Below the pieces are notes generated by a model. That model did not search any database. It was given only the letters and a program-made list of their open reading frames with translations, and was not told where the DNA came from. A stretch of DNA of 64,000 nt from positions 1-64,000 of the forward strand of contig JACRLX010000026.1 of NCBI GenBank assembly GCA_016235165.1. The letters are read 5' to 3'. This stretch comes from Rhodocyclales bacterium. Its GTDB lineage: Bacteria > Pseudomonadota > Gammaproteobacteria > Burkholderiales > Rhodocyclaceae. Below, in pieces: positions 21,453-30,735 of the stretch; the stretch's first letter is position 1, and each line of letters starts with the position of its first letter. The translations under genes and the position numbers were made by a program.

Positions 21453-22010
21453 ATGAGAAAAGTCTTGTACATCCTGGGCCAGCTTGACGACGCCGATGTC
21501 GAGTGGCTGGCCACCAATGGCCAGCGCCAGAAACTCGCCAAGGGCAGCGTGGTGATCGAGAATGGCGTCCGCTCGGAAAACCTTTACATCGTCATCGACG
21601 GGCGTCTTGCCGTCGTCCTGCCGAATGGTTTTCGCCTGGCCGAGGTGGGCGTCGGCGAAATCCTCGGCGAAATTTCGCTGGTCATCTCCAGTCCGCCGAC
21701 GGCTTCCGTGGTGGTCGAAGAGGATTGCGTGGTGCTCGCGGTTTCGCAATTGAAGCTGCGCAAGCAGTTGCAGCGCGACGCAGCGTTCGCCGGCCGCTTC
21801 TATCGCGCCCTTGCGGTGTTTCTCGCCAATCGCATGCGATCCACGCTGTCTACCATGGGATACGGAAACGCGCCCGCAACCCAGGCCGGAAAGGCGATCG
21901 CCGACGAGGATGACGGACAGGACGCGGATCTGCTCGACGACGAAGTTCTGGACGAGGTGTACAACGCCGGGCTGCGCTTCGAGCGCTTGCTCAAGAAGCT
22001 CGCACAGTAA
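21453..22010 (+). CDS. Cyclic-nucleotide-binding-fold protein of the export locus
   Basis: A 185-residue protein with one cNMP-binding barrel (about 5-115). The phosphate-binding cassette is recognisable as GVGEILGEISLV followed by SSPPTASVVVEED (67-91), but the usual Arg is replaced by the PPT stretch, so binding of cAMP or cGMP is doubtful. There is no DNA-binding domain; the C-terminal part is acidic and ends in a short amphipathic helix. AGGAGAAG precedes the ATG. It sits 32 bases before the TolC-like gene. Such barrels are found with NHLM-type exporters, so a role in substrate docking or control is likely but inferred. Confidence 0.75.
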   Translation: MRKVLYILGQLDDADVEWLATNGQRQKLAKGSVVIENGVRSENLYIVIDGRLAVVLPNGFRLAEVGVGEILGEISLVISSPPTASVVVEEDCVVLAVSQLKLRKQLQRDAAFAGRFYRALAVFLANRMRSTLSTMGYGNAPATQAGKAIADEDDGQDADLLDDEVLDEVYNAGLRFERLLKKLAQ

Positions 22011-22042
22011 AGAATTCTTCGGCACAACGAGGTTCGTCCGAA

Positions 22043-23674
22043 GTGCGTCCGGGGAAGGTATTCGCCGTCGCTGTCTGCCTGGCCTGCATCCCCGCGGTGG
22101 GGGCGCAGGGACTGCGCCCGTTGAGCGAGCTCGTCTTTCCGCCACCGCAATTCGACGCGGCCGCCGGCCGCAGCCTGAACCTGAAGGGCGAGGTGGCGCT
22201 GGCGGAAGTGTTGCGCCGGGCGTTGAGCGCCAATCCCAATCTCGTGTTTCAGGGTCTCCAGGTCTCGGCCGAGCAGGGCAATGTCGAACAGGCCCTGGGT
22301 GCCTACGAGACCGAGCTCTCGCTTGGGTACTCGCGCGAGGGCGGACGCCGGCCGCTGCGGCAGCAGGACGTGAACACGTTTTCCACGGCGGGGCTGCCGG
22401 AAAGCCGGGCCGACAGGATCAACAATTCCGAGGCACGCGCGGGATTGACGCGCAACCTGCGCTCAGGCGCCGAACTCGAAGCGACCGCCACCATTAATTC
22501 GGCGGGGAGCACGCTGAACGAAGTCTCCGGTACGCCGCGACAGACAAGCGCCGGTTTGCGCTTCGGCATCCGCATACCCCTGCTGCGCAATGCCGGCGGC
22601 GTGCAGAACGATTCCGCGCTCAGGGCGCGCGAACTGGAGCGCGACGCGAGCGTCGAGGATCTGTTGCAGACCAGCTCGACGACCGTGCTGAATGTGGCGC
22701 AGACATATTGGGAGTTGGCTGCGCGCCTGCTTCGCGCGAGCATCCTGAGGGAGAGCGAGCGACGGGCCAGGGAGCTTGTTGCCGAGATCGACAAGCTGGT
22801 GGCCGCCGATCAGATTCCCGGCGCCGAGCTGGACCTTGCCGAGGCCAGCGCGGGCGAAAAGCGCGCCGCCCGCATTGCCGAGGAGCAGGCGCTGCAGGCG
22901 GCCTGGAACAACCTCGGACGCCTGTTGCAGGCCGACACGGTCGATGACGTGCTCGATGCCGCGCTGAAAACCGACGCGCTGCCGGAGGTCGACCCGCGCG
23001 CGGCCGATTTCGCCGGTGGCATGCAGGCCAGACAGCGGGATGCGCTGGAGAAACGGGCCGACATCCGGGCCGCGCGCCTGCGCGAACGTGCGGCGCATAT
23101 CCAGGTGCTGGCCGCCGAGGACGGCCTCAAGACCCAGCTGGACTTTGTCGGCGCGCTCAACACCAGCGGCTTGCGCGAAGGCTCGAATGGCCCGAGTTTC
23201 GATCTTTCGCGGCCGTTCCCGACGCTCAATCTCGGCGTCCAGGTGCGCATGCCGCTGGAGAGTACGGCGGCCCGTGGCCTGGTGACCACCCGGCAGTCGG
23301 CCCATCGACAGACGGTGGTGCGGCTTCGCGAAGCGGAGGGGAATGTCGGTTCCGCCCTGGTTACGGCGTCGAGCGCGTTGCGCCGGATCGTCAGGCGCCA
23401 CGAGGACACCGCCGCCGCCGCCGTGCGTTACGAGCAGGCCGTGAAGAACGAGTATGTCAAGCGCAAGCTGGGCCTGGCCACGCTGATCGACGTCATCACG
23501 GTGCAGGACAGGCTGGACGGCGCCCGCCTGCAACAGATCCAGCTGCGCCAGGAATATGCGTCCGGTATTGCTCAGATCCTGTTCGACGCCGGCGAGCTGG
23601 TGGGCAGGGACGCGGAGTCGTACCGGGTCAATACCGCGCTGCTTGGCGGCGCGTCCATTGCGGGAAGCCGGTGA
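22043..23674 (+). CDS. TolC-like outer-membrane factor of the exporter
   Basis: A 543-residue outer-membrane channel protein with a signal peptide (about 1-23, VFAVAVCLACIPAVGAQG). Two long, coiled repeats rich in Ala, Arg and Glu follow, as in TolC-family trimers, with GYSREGGRRPL, GIRIPLLRNAGG, LNLGVQVRMPLESTAARG and KRKLGLATLIDVITVQDRL as family-like stretches. It should form the outer-membrane exit of the type I exporter. It starts with GTG at 22043 and its stop overlaps the next ATG by one base. Confidence 0.85.
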   Translation: MRPGKVFAVAVCLACIPAVGAQGLRPLSELVFPPPQFDAAAGRSLNLKGEVALAEVLRRALSANPNLVFQGLQVSAEQGNVEQALGAYETELSLGYSREGGRRPLRQQDVNTFSTAGLPESRADRINNSEARAGLTRNLRSGAELEATATINSAGSTLNEVSGTPRQTSAGLRFGIRIPLLRNAGGVQNDSALRARELERDASVEDLLQTSSTTVLNVAQTYWELAARLLRASILRESERRARELVAEIDKLVAADQIPGAELDLAEASAGEKRAARIAEEQALQAAWNNLGRLLQADTVDDVLDAALKTDALPEVDPRAADFAGGMQARQRDALEKRADIRAARLRERAAHIQVLAAEDGLKTQLDFVGALNTSGLREGSNGPSFDLSRPFPTLNLGVQVRMPLESTAARGLVTTRQSAHRQTVVRLREAEGNVGSALVTASSALRRIVRRHEDTAAAAVRYEQAVKNEYVKRKLGLATLIDVITVQDRLDGARLQQIQLRQEYASGIAQILFDAGELVGRDAESYRVNTALLGGASIAGSR

Positions 23675-24951
23675 TGGACGAGAGCGATTCCGACCGCAGC
23701 CAGAGACTGTTTCGCAAGGTCGCCCTGGCGCGCCTTTCCTCGCCCGACCGGCTCGATGTCCTGCTCGGGATCAGCCGGCCGCAGACCATCCTGGCCTGGA
23801 TCGGCGCTGCGATCCTGCTGGCGGCCCTGCTGTTCTGGGGCTTCACCTGGCCGGTGGAACAGAAGGTCGTCGGGCGCTGCATACTCACCAGCCCCAGCGG
23901 CATTGCCGAAGTCACGGCCGGCGCGGCGGGAGTGGTCGGTGGCCTTGGCGTCAAGCTCGGCGACCGGGTCGTGGCCAATCAGGTCATCGGCCGCATTATC
24001 CGCGCGGAGCTCGACGACCAGATTCGACACGCCAGGGATCGGCTGGCCGAACTCGAGCGGCGGCGCGACGAGATTACCCGACTCAACCACCGTGCCAGCA
24101 GCCAGGGCCGCAGCTCGGCAAGCGCAGAACGCGGCCTGTTCGAGGCGCAGGTCCGGCTTGCCGAAGGCAAGGCGGCCGCGATCGAGAAGCGGCTCGTCAC
24201 CGAACGCGAACTGGTCGCCCAGGGCCTGATCACCCGGCGTACCCTGCTCGATTCCGAGGAAGCCCACGCGGCGGCGATTCTCGAAAGGGAGCAGCTGGTG
24301 GATCGCGCGGCCCAGTCCAAGCTCGGGTATTCCGAGCAGGAGCGACAGCGCGAGCGCGAACGGATTGCGATCGATTTCCAGGTCAACGAAACCCGGCGCA
24401 GCCTGGAGGCCTCGCTCGACATCGAGCGCCAGTCGGCCCCTATCATCAGCATCTTCAGCGGGCGTGTGGTCGAGATCAAGATCGGCAACGGCGTCGCGGT
24501 GGGATTCGGTTCGCCCATCCTGCTGCTCGAACGCGTTGAAAACAGCCAGGGCGATGTCGAGGCGGCGATTTATTTCCCGGGCGGCGAGGGCAAGCTGGTG
24601 GCGATGAACATGGATGCCGAAGTGGTTCCCGATTATGTCAAGCGCCAGGAGTTCGGCTTCCTGCGCGCAAGGATAGAGAGCGTTTCCGATTATCCGGTGA
24701 GCTCGCCGGGAATGCGCCTGCTGGTGCAGAACGACAATCTGGTGCGCGAACTTTCGGAATCCCGCTCCGCGATCTTCGCGCGGGCGCGGCTCGAACGCAA
24801 CGACAAGGGCGGCTTCGCCTGGTCGGCCGCTGCCGCCGAGTCGCCCGAGGTACGCCCCGGAGCGCTTTGTCGCGCCGAGGTCACGGTACGCGAGAGGCCT
24901 CCTTTCGCGCGGCTCATCGCCATGGTGAAGCAATGGACGCGGCTGCACTGA
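23674..24951 (+). CDS. HlyD-type adaptor of the NHLM exporter
   Basis: A 425-residue membrane-fusion protein: one membrane helix (about 38-58), a lipoyl-like half motif around 75-105, a long coiled coil (about 110-250), the second lipoyl half with FSGRVVEIKIGNGVAVG, and a beta-barrel domain. The pattern fits the NHLM bacteriocin-system secretion protein family. It bridges the inner-membrane ABC transporters to the TolC-like protein. It overlaps the next gene by 19 bases. Confidence 0.87.
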   Translation: MDESDSDRSQRLFRKVALARLSSPDRLDVLLGISRPQTILAWIGAAILLAALLFWGFTWPVEQKVVGRCILTSPSGIAEVTAGAAGVVGGLGVKLGDRVVANQVIGRIIRAELDDQIRHARDRLAELERRRDEITRLNHRASSQGRSSASAERGLFEAQVRLAEGKAAAIEKRLVTERELVAQGLITRRTLLDSEEAHAAAILEREQLVDRAAQSKLGYSEQERQRERERIAIDFQVNETRRSLEASLDIERQSAPIISIFSGRVVEIKIGNGVAVGFGSPILLLERVENSQGDVEAAIYFPGGEGKLVAMNMDAEVVPDYVKRQEFGFLRARIESVSDYPVSSPGMRLLVQNDNLVRELSESRSAIFARARLERNDKGGFAWSAAAAESPEVRPGALCRAEVTVRERPPFARLIAMVKQWTRLH

Positions 24952-27158
24952 GCAACTGGTTCGAAAAACTGGCCGCCCGGTTCGCCCGACGCGAGCCGGG
25001 AACGGTGGTCCGCACGCCGACGGTGCTGCAACTCGAGGCGCTCGAATGCGGAGCGGCGGCCTTGTCCATCGTGCTCCGTCATTTTGGCTGTTACGTATCC
25101 CTGGAAGAACTGCGCCGCCGCTGCGGCGTATCGCGCGACGGCAGCAAGGCCACCAACGTGCTCAAGGCGGCGCGCTCCTATGGGCTGGTCGCCAAGGGCT
25201 ACAAGAAGGAGCCGGCGGATCTGCGGGAGATGAAGCTGCCCTGCATCATCTTCTGGAACTTCAACCACTTTCTTGTCCTCGAGGGTTTCGACGAGGGCCA
25301 CGCCTATCTCAACGACCCGGCCTGCGGCAGGCGTTCGGTGACCCTGGACGAGTTCGACCAGTCGTTTACCGGTGTCGTGCTGACCATGCAGCCCGGGCCG
25401 GAATTCAAGCCGACCGGCAAACCCGAGAACCTGTACCGGCTGGCGTTCAAGCACCTGACCACGGATCGTCCGGCGCTGGCCTTCCTGATGCTCGCCGGTC
25501 TGTTCATGGTTCTGCCGGGACTGCTGTTCCCGGTGCTGACGTCGGTCTTCATCGACCGCGTGATTCTCGACGGCGACCAGACCTGGGCCACCGGCATCCT
25601 GATCGGCTACGGCCTGGCGACGCTGCTTTACGTACTGCTCGACTGGCTGCAACGCTGGTACCTGCTGCGCTTCCAGACCAAGCTGGTGCTGCTGATGGCG
25701 ACCCGCTTCTTCTGGCACCTGCTCAAACTGCCGCTGACTTTCTTCACCCAGCGGGCGCCGGGCGAGGTGGCGTGGCGGCTGATGCTGAACGACAACATCG
25801 CCAACGTCATCACCGGCGAGCTGGCGCGCACCGTGGTCAACGCCTTGCTCGCGGTGTTCTTCTTCATCGTCATGCTCGGCTTCGACGCCGTACTGGCACT
25901 CGCCAGCCTCGCCGTGGTGATCGCCAACCTGGTGATCCTCAAGCAGATATCCCATCTGACCCAGGAGAGCAGCCTGACCATGTCGATCGCCCTCGGCAAG
26001 CTGCAGGGAATCGCCGCCGGCGGGCTTTCGGTGATCGAAACCCTGCGCGCGTCGGCGGCCGAATCGGCGGCTTTCGGGCGCTTTGGCGGCGCGCTGGCGC
26101 AGTACATCACCGCCCACCAGCGGGTGGAAAACCTCGGCCTCAAGTATCGCCAACTGCCGGCGGTGCTGATGCTGCTCAATGAGGCCCTGATCCTGTGCTT
26201 CGGCGGCTACCGGGTGATCGACGGCCATTTGACGATAGGCATGCTGGTGGCCTTCCAGGCGCTTTCGCTCAGCTTCATCGTCCCCGCCATGGCGCTGGCC
26301 GGCATGATGACCACGGTACAGAACCTGCGCGGCGACCTGCAGCGTGTGGAAGATGTCCTGCAATACGAGCGCGATCCCCTGGCCGACGACATCCCCGAGT
26401 TCCTCGACGACGACTTGCGCGACGGACCGGTGAAGCTGGCCGGACACCTCGAATTCCGTAACGTGAGCTTTGGCTACAACCCCACCGACCAGCCCCTGCT
26501 CAACGATTTCTCGCTACTGGTGCGGCCCGGCGAACGCATCGCCATCGTCGGCCGCTCGGGCTGCGGGAAGTCCACCGTGGCGAAGCTCGTCGCCGGCCTC
26601 TACATGCCGACGGAGGGGGAAATCCTGTTCGACGGCAGGCCGCGCGAGGCCTACAGCCGGGCGCGGCTTGCCGGATCGGTCGCGCTGGTGGACCAGGACA
26701 TCACCCTGTTCGAGGGGACCTTCCGCGAAAACCTGACGATGTGGGATCCCTCGGTGTCCGACAGCGATCTGATCGCGGCAGCCAAGGATGCCCTGATTCA
26801 TGACTTCATCATGACCCGGCCGGAGGGATACGACGGCGCGGTGATCGAAGGCGGCCGCAACATGAGCGGCGGCCAGCGCCAACGCCTGGAGATCGCCCGC
26901 GCCCTGCTCTCCAATCCGCGGTTGCTGGTACTCGACGAGGCCACCAGCGCGCTGGATACGGCGACCGAGGAGGCGCTGGAAAACAACCTGCGTCGGCGCG
27001 GCTGTTCGTGCATCATCATTGCGCACCGGCTGAGCACGGTCCGCGACTGCGACCGCATCCTCGTGCTGGACGAAGGGCAACTGGTCGAGCAGGGATCGCA
27101 CAAGGAGCTGATGGCGATCCGCAACGGTCAGTATCGCGGACTGGTGGAACAGGGATGA
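24933..27158 (+). CDS. C39-peptidase ABC transporter (NHLM type)
   Basis: A 741-residue exporter that removes a leader and moves the product. The C39 protease domain (about 25-150) keeps the full active site: Gln33, Cys39 (LECGAAAL), His112 (FNHFLVLEG) and Asp128 (LNDPACG). A six-helix membrane domain (about 180-470) follows, then the ATPase with Walker A GRSGCGKST (about 539), signature MSGGQRQRL, Walker B LLVLDEATSALD and switch His in IAHRLST. C39 proteases cut after a double glycine, which the repeat gene at 30199 has. The ATG at 24933 lies inside the end of the adaptor gene. It overlaps the next gene by four bases. Confidence 0.93.
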   Translation: MDAAALSNWFEKLAARFARREPGTVVRTPTVLQLEALECGAAALSIVLRHFGCYVSLEELRRRCGVSRDGSKATNVLKAARSYGLVAKGYKKEPADLREMKLPCIIFWNFNHFLVLEGFDEGHAYLNDPACGRRSVTLDEFDQSFTGVVLTMQPGPEFKPTGKPENLYRLAFKHLTTDRPALAFLMLAGLFMVLPGLLFPVLTSVFIDRVILDGDQTWATGILIGYGLATLLYVLLDWLQRWYLLRFQTKLVLLMATRFFWHLLKLPLTFFTQRAPGEVAWRLMLNDNIANVITGELARTVVNALLAVFFFIVMLGFDAVLALASLAVVIANLVILKQISHLTQESSLTMSIALGKLQGIAAGGLSVIETLRASAAESAAFGRFGGALAQYITAHQRVENLGLKYRQLPAVLMLLNEALILCFGGYRVIDGHLTIGMLVAFQALSLSFIVPAMALAGMMTTVQNLRGDLQRVEDVLQYERDPLADDIPEFLDDDLRDGPVKLAGHLEFRNVSFGYNPTDQPLLNDFSLLVRPGERIAIVGRSGCGKSTVAKLVAGLYMPTEGEILFDGRPREAYSRARLAGSVALVDQDITLFEGTFRENLTMWDPSVSDSDLIAAAKDALIHDFIMTRPEGYDGAVIEGGRNMSGGQRQRLEIARALLSNPRLLVLDEATSALDTATEEALENNLRRRGCSCIIIAHRLSTVRDCDRILVLDEGQLVEQGSHKELMAIRNGQYRGLVEQG

Positions 27159-30085
27159 GCGAAGCCGACGACACCCAGCCCCTGGGGCAGGCCCAGGCGC
27201 GCAACGGTCTGGTGCTCGACGACGCCGGCGTGGTGGTCGAGGTCACCAAGGGCTATTTCGATGTTTTTGCGGTCGGCTCCGAGGCGATAGGCGCGGCGGG
27301 TTCGCTGCATCATTTGCTGCGCGCCGGACCGAACCAGCCGGTGGCGGGCGGCATCCCGCTTCCCCCGGGAATCGATCGCCTGCTGGCGGTACCCGGACCG
27401 GGCGCGAAGTTCCAGACCACCGCCATCGACGACTGGATCGCCTATGTCGAGGACGGCGCCCTGGAAGAAACGCAGGAGCTGATCCATGACAGCCTGCGCA
27501 ACTGGTTCGAGCAACTGGCGGTGGAGCGCCCGGCCGGCGCCCCGCGGCGCCTGGTGGCGGGCGAGGCCGCCACCGCCGAAGCAGGCGACTGGCTGGCCTG
27601 CGATCACGGTATCGTCGTCGTCGAGCTGGAAGAAGGCCGCCTGAGTCTGCTCGGCTCGGAACTGAGCACGCTGCGGTCAGGGGAGTCGGTGATCGCCACG
27701 CACCACGTCTGGCTTGCCGCGGCCGAGGCCGGGACCCTGAAGGTCACCGACCAGGAAGATGTCGACGATCCGGCGCTGTTGCTTGGCGCATTCGTCAGGA
27801 CTGTGCGCCAACTGCTGCTGGTGCGCTGCGAAGCGGTGCTGGCCAGGGAGAACGCCAGCGGTGCCGCGATGCGCGGGCGCCAGGGCGGCGTGCAGTCGAT
27901 GACCGCGGAAGGCGTGCTGGTCATGCAGCGCCTGCTCGACGAAAAGGCCAGCGCGCCGTCGGCGCCGGCGAGCTCCGAGGCGTCGGTGTTCGCCGCCGCC
28001 AAGCTCGTCTGCGACAGCCTGGGGATCGAGTTGCGCGACATCGGCGGCGGACCGACGGAGCCGAAGGCGAGGGCAGTCGCGCTGGCCAATGCCTCCGGTT
28101 TCCGGGTACGCGAGGTCACGCTGGCCGGCGAGTGGTGGCTGGCCGACAACGGCCCCTTGCTGGCGTTTCGCGCCGACGACGAGACGCCCCTGGCGCTGAT
28201 GGCGGGGCGGCGACGGCAGTACGAGGCCGTCGACACCGTCAGCGGCGCGCGGACAAGGGTGGATGCCGACCTCGCGGCCGAACTGAAGCCATTCGGCCTG
28301 GCCTTCTACCGCCCCTTCCCGCGCCAGCCGGTGGGCATTGCCGACCTGGTGACCTACGGTTTCCATGGCCGCGGTCACGATTTTGCCCTGTCGATGGGAA
28401 TCGCCACCCTGATCGCCTTCCTGGCCATGGTGCTGCCGATCGCCACGGCCGAAGTGGTGGACGAGATCATCCCCTCGGCCAAGCTGAACGTGTTGATGCG
28501 CATCGGCATCGTCCTCATCGTCGCGGCGCTGGTGCAGGTGTTGTTCGAACTCGCCAAAGGGCAGGTGCTGGTGCGCCTGACCAGCCATGTCGAGCACGAC
28601 ATACAGGCGGCCGTCTGGGACCGCCTGCTCGGAATGCCGATCGATTTCTTCCGGGAGTATGCGGTGGGCGACCTGACGATGCGGGTTAATGCAGTGAATA
28701 CCATCGCCAAGATGCTCTCGGTGTCGACGTTGACGGGCTTGGTCAGCGGCATTTTCGGCATGCTCGGGTTCGTGGTTCTGCTCAAGTTCAGCCCGGTGCT
28801 CGCCTTGGTCGCCTTCGTGCTGGTGCTGCTCGGACTGGCCTTGCTGGCCTTCTTCACCTGGTGGACCTTCCATTCCCTGCATTCGGTGGAGGTTTCGATG
28901 CGGCGCGTGATGGCGGTCGTCCTGCAACTGGTGCAGGGAGTGTCCAAGCTGCGCACGACGGCATCCGAATCCCGCGCCATGGGCGTCTGGTCGGATGCCT
29001 TTTCCAGCATGCGCAGGATCCGTTTGCTGATCCTGAAGCTCAAGGCGCAGCAGGAAGTCATCCTGCGCGGCTATCACCGACTGGGCCTGCTGGTGGTGCT
29101 CGGGATGATGGCCACGCTTTCGACAAAGCAAGGCGGTGCCCAACTCAGCAGCGGCGAACTGATCGGCTTCTTCAGTGCCTTCAGCGCCATTTTCATGTCC
29201 CTGGTCCAGGTCTGTGAAACCATCATCGGACTGTTCCTCGTCGTGCCGATGTACAAAATGGCCAAGCCGATTCTCGAACACAGCCCCGAAGGCAGCAGTG
29301 GCGAAATCGACCCCGGGGAAATCGCCGGTGCCATCGAGATCAGCCAGGTCTCGTTTTCCTATCCGGACGGCGAGCCGGTGCTCGACGACGTGTCCATTTC
29401 GATTCCCGCCGGCAGTTTCACGGCCATCGTCGGGCCCTCGGGATCGGGGAAGTCCACGCTGTTGCGCTTGCTGCTCGGCTTCGAGGAGCCCTCCGGCGGC
29501 GCCATACTGTTCGACGACCACGCCCTGATCGAACTCGACCAGCAAGCCCTGCGCCGGCAATTCGGTGTCGTGCTGCAAAACAGCCCGATGCTGGCGGGCG
29601 ACATCCATTCGAACATCGTCGGCGTCAAGGGCGGCACGCTCGACGATGCCTGGGCCGCGGCGCGCATGGTCGGCCTGGAGCAGGACATCAAGGAGATGGC
29701 GATGGGCATGCACACGGCCATCGGCGAGGGCAGCAGCACGCTATCGGGCGGACAGCGGCAACGCATACTCATCGCGCGCGCCCTGGCGGGCAACCCGAAG
29801 ATACTCTTCCTCGACGAGGCCACCAGCGCGCTCGACAACAAGTCCCAGACCATCGTGGCCGAAAGCCTGCTGCGGCTGAAGGCGACCCGCGTGGTCATCG
29901 CGCATCGCCTGAGCACGATCGTCGAGGCCGACCAGATCATCGTGCTTGAGGCGGGAAAGGTAGTCCAGCAGGGCCGCTATGACGAACTGCTGGAACAGGA
30001 AGGTGCGTTCGCGGAATTGGCGAAGCGGCAGAACGTCGACATCAGCGCGCGTCGGTCGCGCAAACGTGGCAAGCGCACATCATGA
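27155..30085 (+). CDS. NHLM-type ABC transporter with large N-terminal extension
   Basis: A 976-residue ABC transporter. The first ~400 residues have no protease motif; they contain two parts, one with a barrel-like pattern (LVLDDAGVVVEVTKGYFDVFAV, then a second similar set around 130-230), consistent with the extension of NHLM-system ATP-binding exporters. Membrane helices lie at about 409-700. The ATPase has Walker A GPSGSGKST (about 760), signature LSGGQRQRI (about 863), LFLDEATSALD and IAHRLST. It probably pairs with the peptidase ABC protein as a heterodimer. The four-base overlap (ATGA) makes it the last gene of the exporter transcript. Confidence 0.88.
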   Translation: MSEADDTQPLGQAQARNGLVLDDAGVVVEVTKGYFDVFAVGSEAIGAAGSLHHLLRAGPNQPVAGGIPLPPGIDRLLAVPGPGAKFQTTAIDDWIAYVEDGALEETQELIHDSLRNWFEQLAVERPAGAPRRLVAGEAATAEAGDWLACDHGIVVVELEEGRLSLLGSELSTLRSGESVIATHHVWLAAAEAGTLKVTDQEDVDDPALLLGAFVRTVRQLLLVRCEAVLARENASGAAMRGRQGGVQSMTAEGVLVMQRLLDEKASAPSAPASSEASVFAAAKLVCDSLGIELRDIGGGPTEPKARAVALANASGFRVREVTLAGEWWLADNGPLLAFRADDETPLALMAGRRRQYEAVDTVSGARTRVDADLAAELKPFGLAFYRPFPRQPVGIADLVTYGFHGRGHDFALSMGIATLIAFLAMVLPIATAEVVDEIIPSAKLNVLMRIGIVLIVAALVQVLFELAKGQVLVRLTSHVEHDIQAAVWDRLLGMPIDFFREYAVGDLTMRVNAVNTIAKMLSVSTLTGLVSGIFGMLGFVVLLKFSPVLALVAFVLVLLGLALLAFFTWWTFHSLHSVEVSMRRVMAVVLQLVQGVSKLRTTASESRAMGVWSDAFSSMRRIRLLILKLKAQQEVILRGYHRLGLLVVLGMMATLSTKQGGAQLSSGELIGFFSAFSAIFMSLVQVCETIIGLFLVVPMYKMAKPILEHSPEGSSGEIDPGEIAGAIEISQVSFSYPDGEPVLDDVSISIPAGSFTAIVGPSGSGKSTLLRLLLGFEEPSGGAILFDDHALIELDQQALRRQFGVVLQNSPMLAGDIHSNIVGVKGGTLDDAWAAARMVGLEQDIKEMAMGMHTAIGEGSSTLSGGQRQRILIARALAGNPKILFLDEATSALDNKSQTIVAESLLRLKATRVVIAHRLSTIVEADQIIVLEAGKVVQQGRYDELLEQEGAFAELAKRQNVDISARRSRKRGKRTS

Positions 30086-30108
30086 TGTCGACGCGTGACA
30101 AAGTTCCT

Positions 30109-30138
30109 TTGTGTTTCAAACATTCTTTGTACTAGAAT
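30109..30138 (+). promoter_or_regulatory. Likely promoter of the repeat-peptide gene
   Basis: TTGTGT (30109-30114), 18 bases, then TAGAAT (30133-30138), five of six -10 matches. It lies after the exporter stop codon and gives a leader of about 55 bases, so the substrate could be made at a different level from its exporter. Confidence 0.45.
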
Positions 30139-30185
30139 CAAAACGCCGTCTGCCTTATGCACGAGGCCGACACCCACAACGAGTT

Positions 30186-30195
30186 AAGGAGGTGG
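30186..30195 (+). promoter_or_regulatory. Near-perfect Shine-Dalgarno site
   Basis: AAGGAGGTGG three bases before the ATG at 30199 matches the 16S anti-SD almost completely, pointing to strong translation of the repeat protein and deciding its start. Confidence 0.8.
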
Positions 30196-30198
30196 TTC

Positions 30199-30735
30199 AT
30201 GAGCGATGAAACTGGAGGTCCGGCGAAGGACCAATCCGAACTGAACGATGCCGATCTTGAAAAGGTCGCTGGTGGCGTCGGCGGCGGTGGTCCCAAGAAC
30301 ATGCAGGATGGTTTCCATGGCGGGGATGACCAGAACAAGGACAAGGACAAGGACAAGTCGAAAGACAAGTCGAAGGAAAAGCTGAAGGAAAAGCTCAAGG
30401 ACCTCAAGAAGCTCAAGGACAAACTGAAAGACAAGAACAAGTCCAAGGACAAGTCGAAGTCCAAGGACAAGTCGAAGTCCAAGGACAAGAACAAGTCCAA
30501 GGACAAGGACAAATCCAAGGACAAGAACAAATCCAAGGACAAGAACAAATCCAAGGACAAGAACAAATCCAAGGACAAGAACAAATCCAAGGACAAGAAC
30601 AAATCCAAGGACAAGAACAAGTCCAAGGACAAGAACAAGTCCAAGGACAAGAACAAGTCCAAGGACAAGAACAAGTCCAAGGACAAGAACAAGTCCAAGG
30701 ACAAGAACAAGTCCAAGGACACAAGGAAAAGCTGA
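30199..30735 (+). CDS. Double-glycine leader fused to a Lys/Asp/Ser/Asn repeat polypeptide
   Basis: A 178-residue protein and the probable substrate of the exporter. Residues 1-26 form a leader of the double-glycine kind (SELNDADLEKVAGG, Gly25-Gly26); cutting there would leave VGGGGPK at the new N terminus. From about residue 48 nearly every second residue is Lys: first KDKDKSKEKLKEKLKD-type sequence, then the hexad KNKSKD repeated, then a stop after TRKS. There is no Cys, almost no aromatic residue and no fold to recognise. AAGGAGGTGG (30186-30195), an almost ideal ribosome-binding site, fixes the ATG at 30199 over an in-frame ATG at 30157. The stop is caused by a shift of frame; matching sequence continues in another frame to 31031. 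Function is unknown; a structural, adhesive or toxic secreted polymer are all possible. Confidence 0.8.
   Translation: MSDETGGPAKDQSELNDADLEKVAGGVGGGGPKNMQDGFHGGDDQNKDKDKDKSKDKSKEKLKEKLKDLKKLKDKLKDKNKSKDKSKSKDKSKSKDKNKSKDKDKSKDKNKSKDKNKSKDKNKSKDKNKSKDKNKSKDKNKSKDKNKSKDKNKSKDKNKSKDKNKSKDKNKSKDTRKS
30523..30720 (+). repeat. Eleven perfect 18-bp tandem repeats
   Basis: Eleven contiguous copies of AAGAACAARTCCAAGGAC encode Lys-Asn-Lys-Ser-Lys-Asp. The first five have AAA and the last six AAG at the third codon, so the array grew by at least two rounds of duplication. It is flanked on both sides by looser versions of the same repeat. Confidence 0.97.

Noticed and set aside
27155-28370. N-terminal part of the second ABC transporter as a C39-like domain
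   Set aside because: No Cys/His/Asp protease pattern is present; it reads as the barrel-like extension of NHLM ATP-binding exporters.
30523-30720. Regular short repeats that could suggest a CRISPR array
   Set aside because: The units are contiguous with no spacers, keep codon phase and encode a protein repeat.
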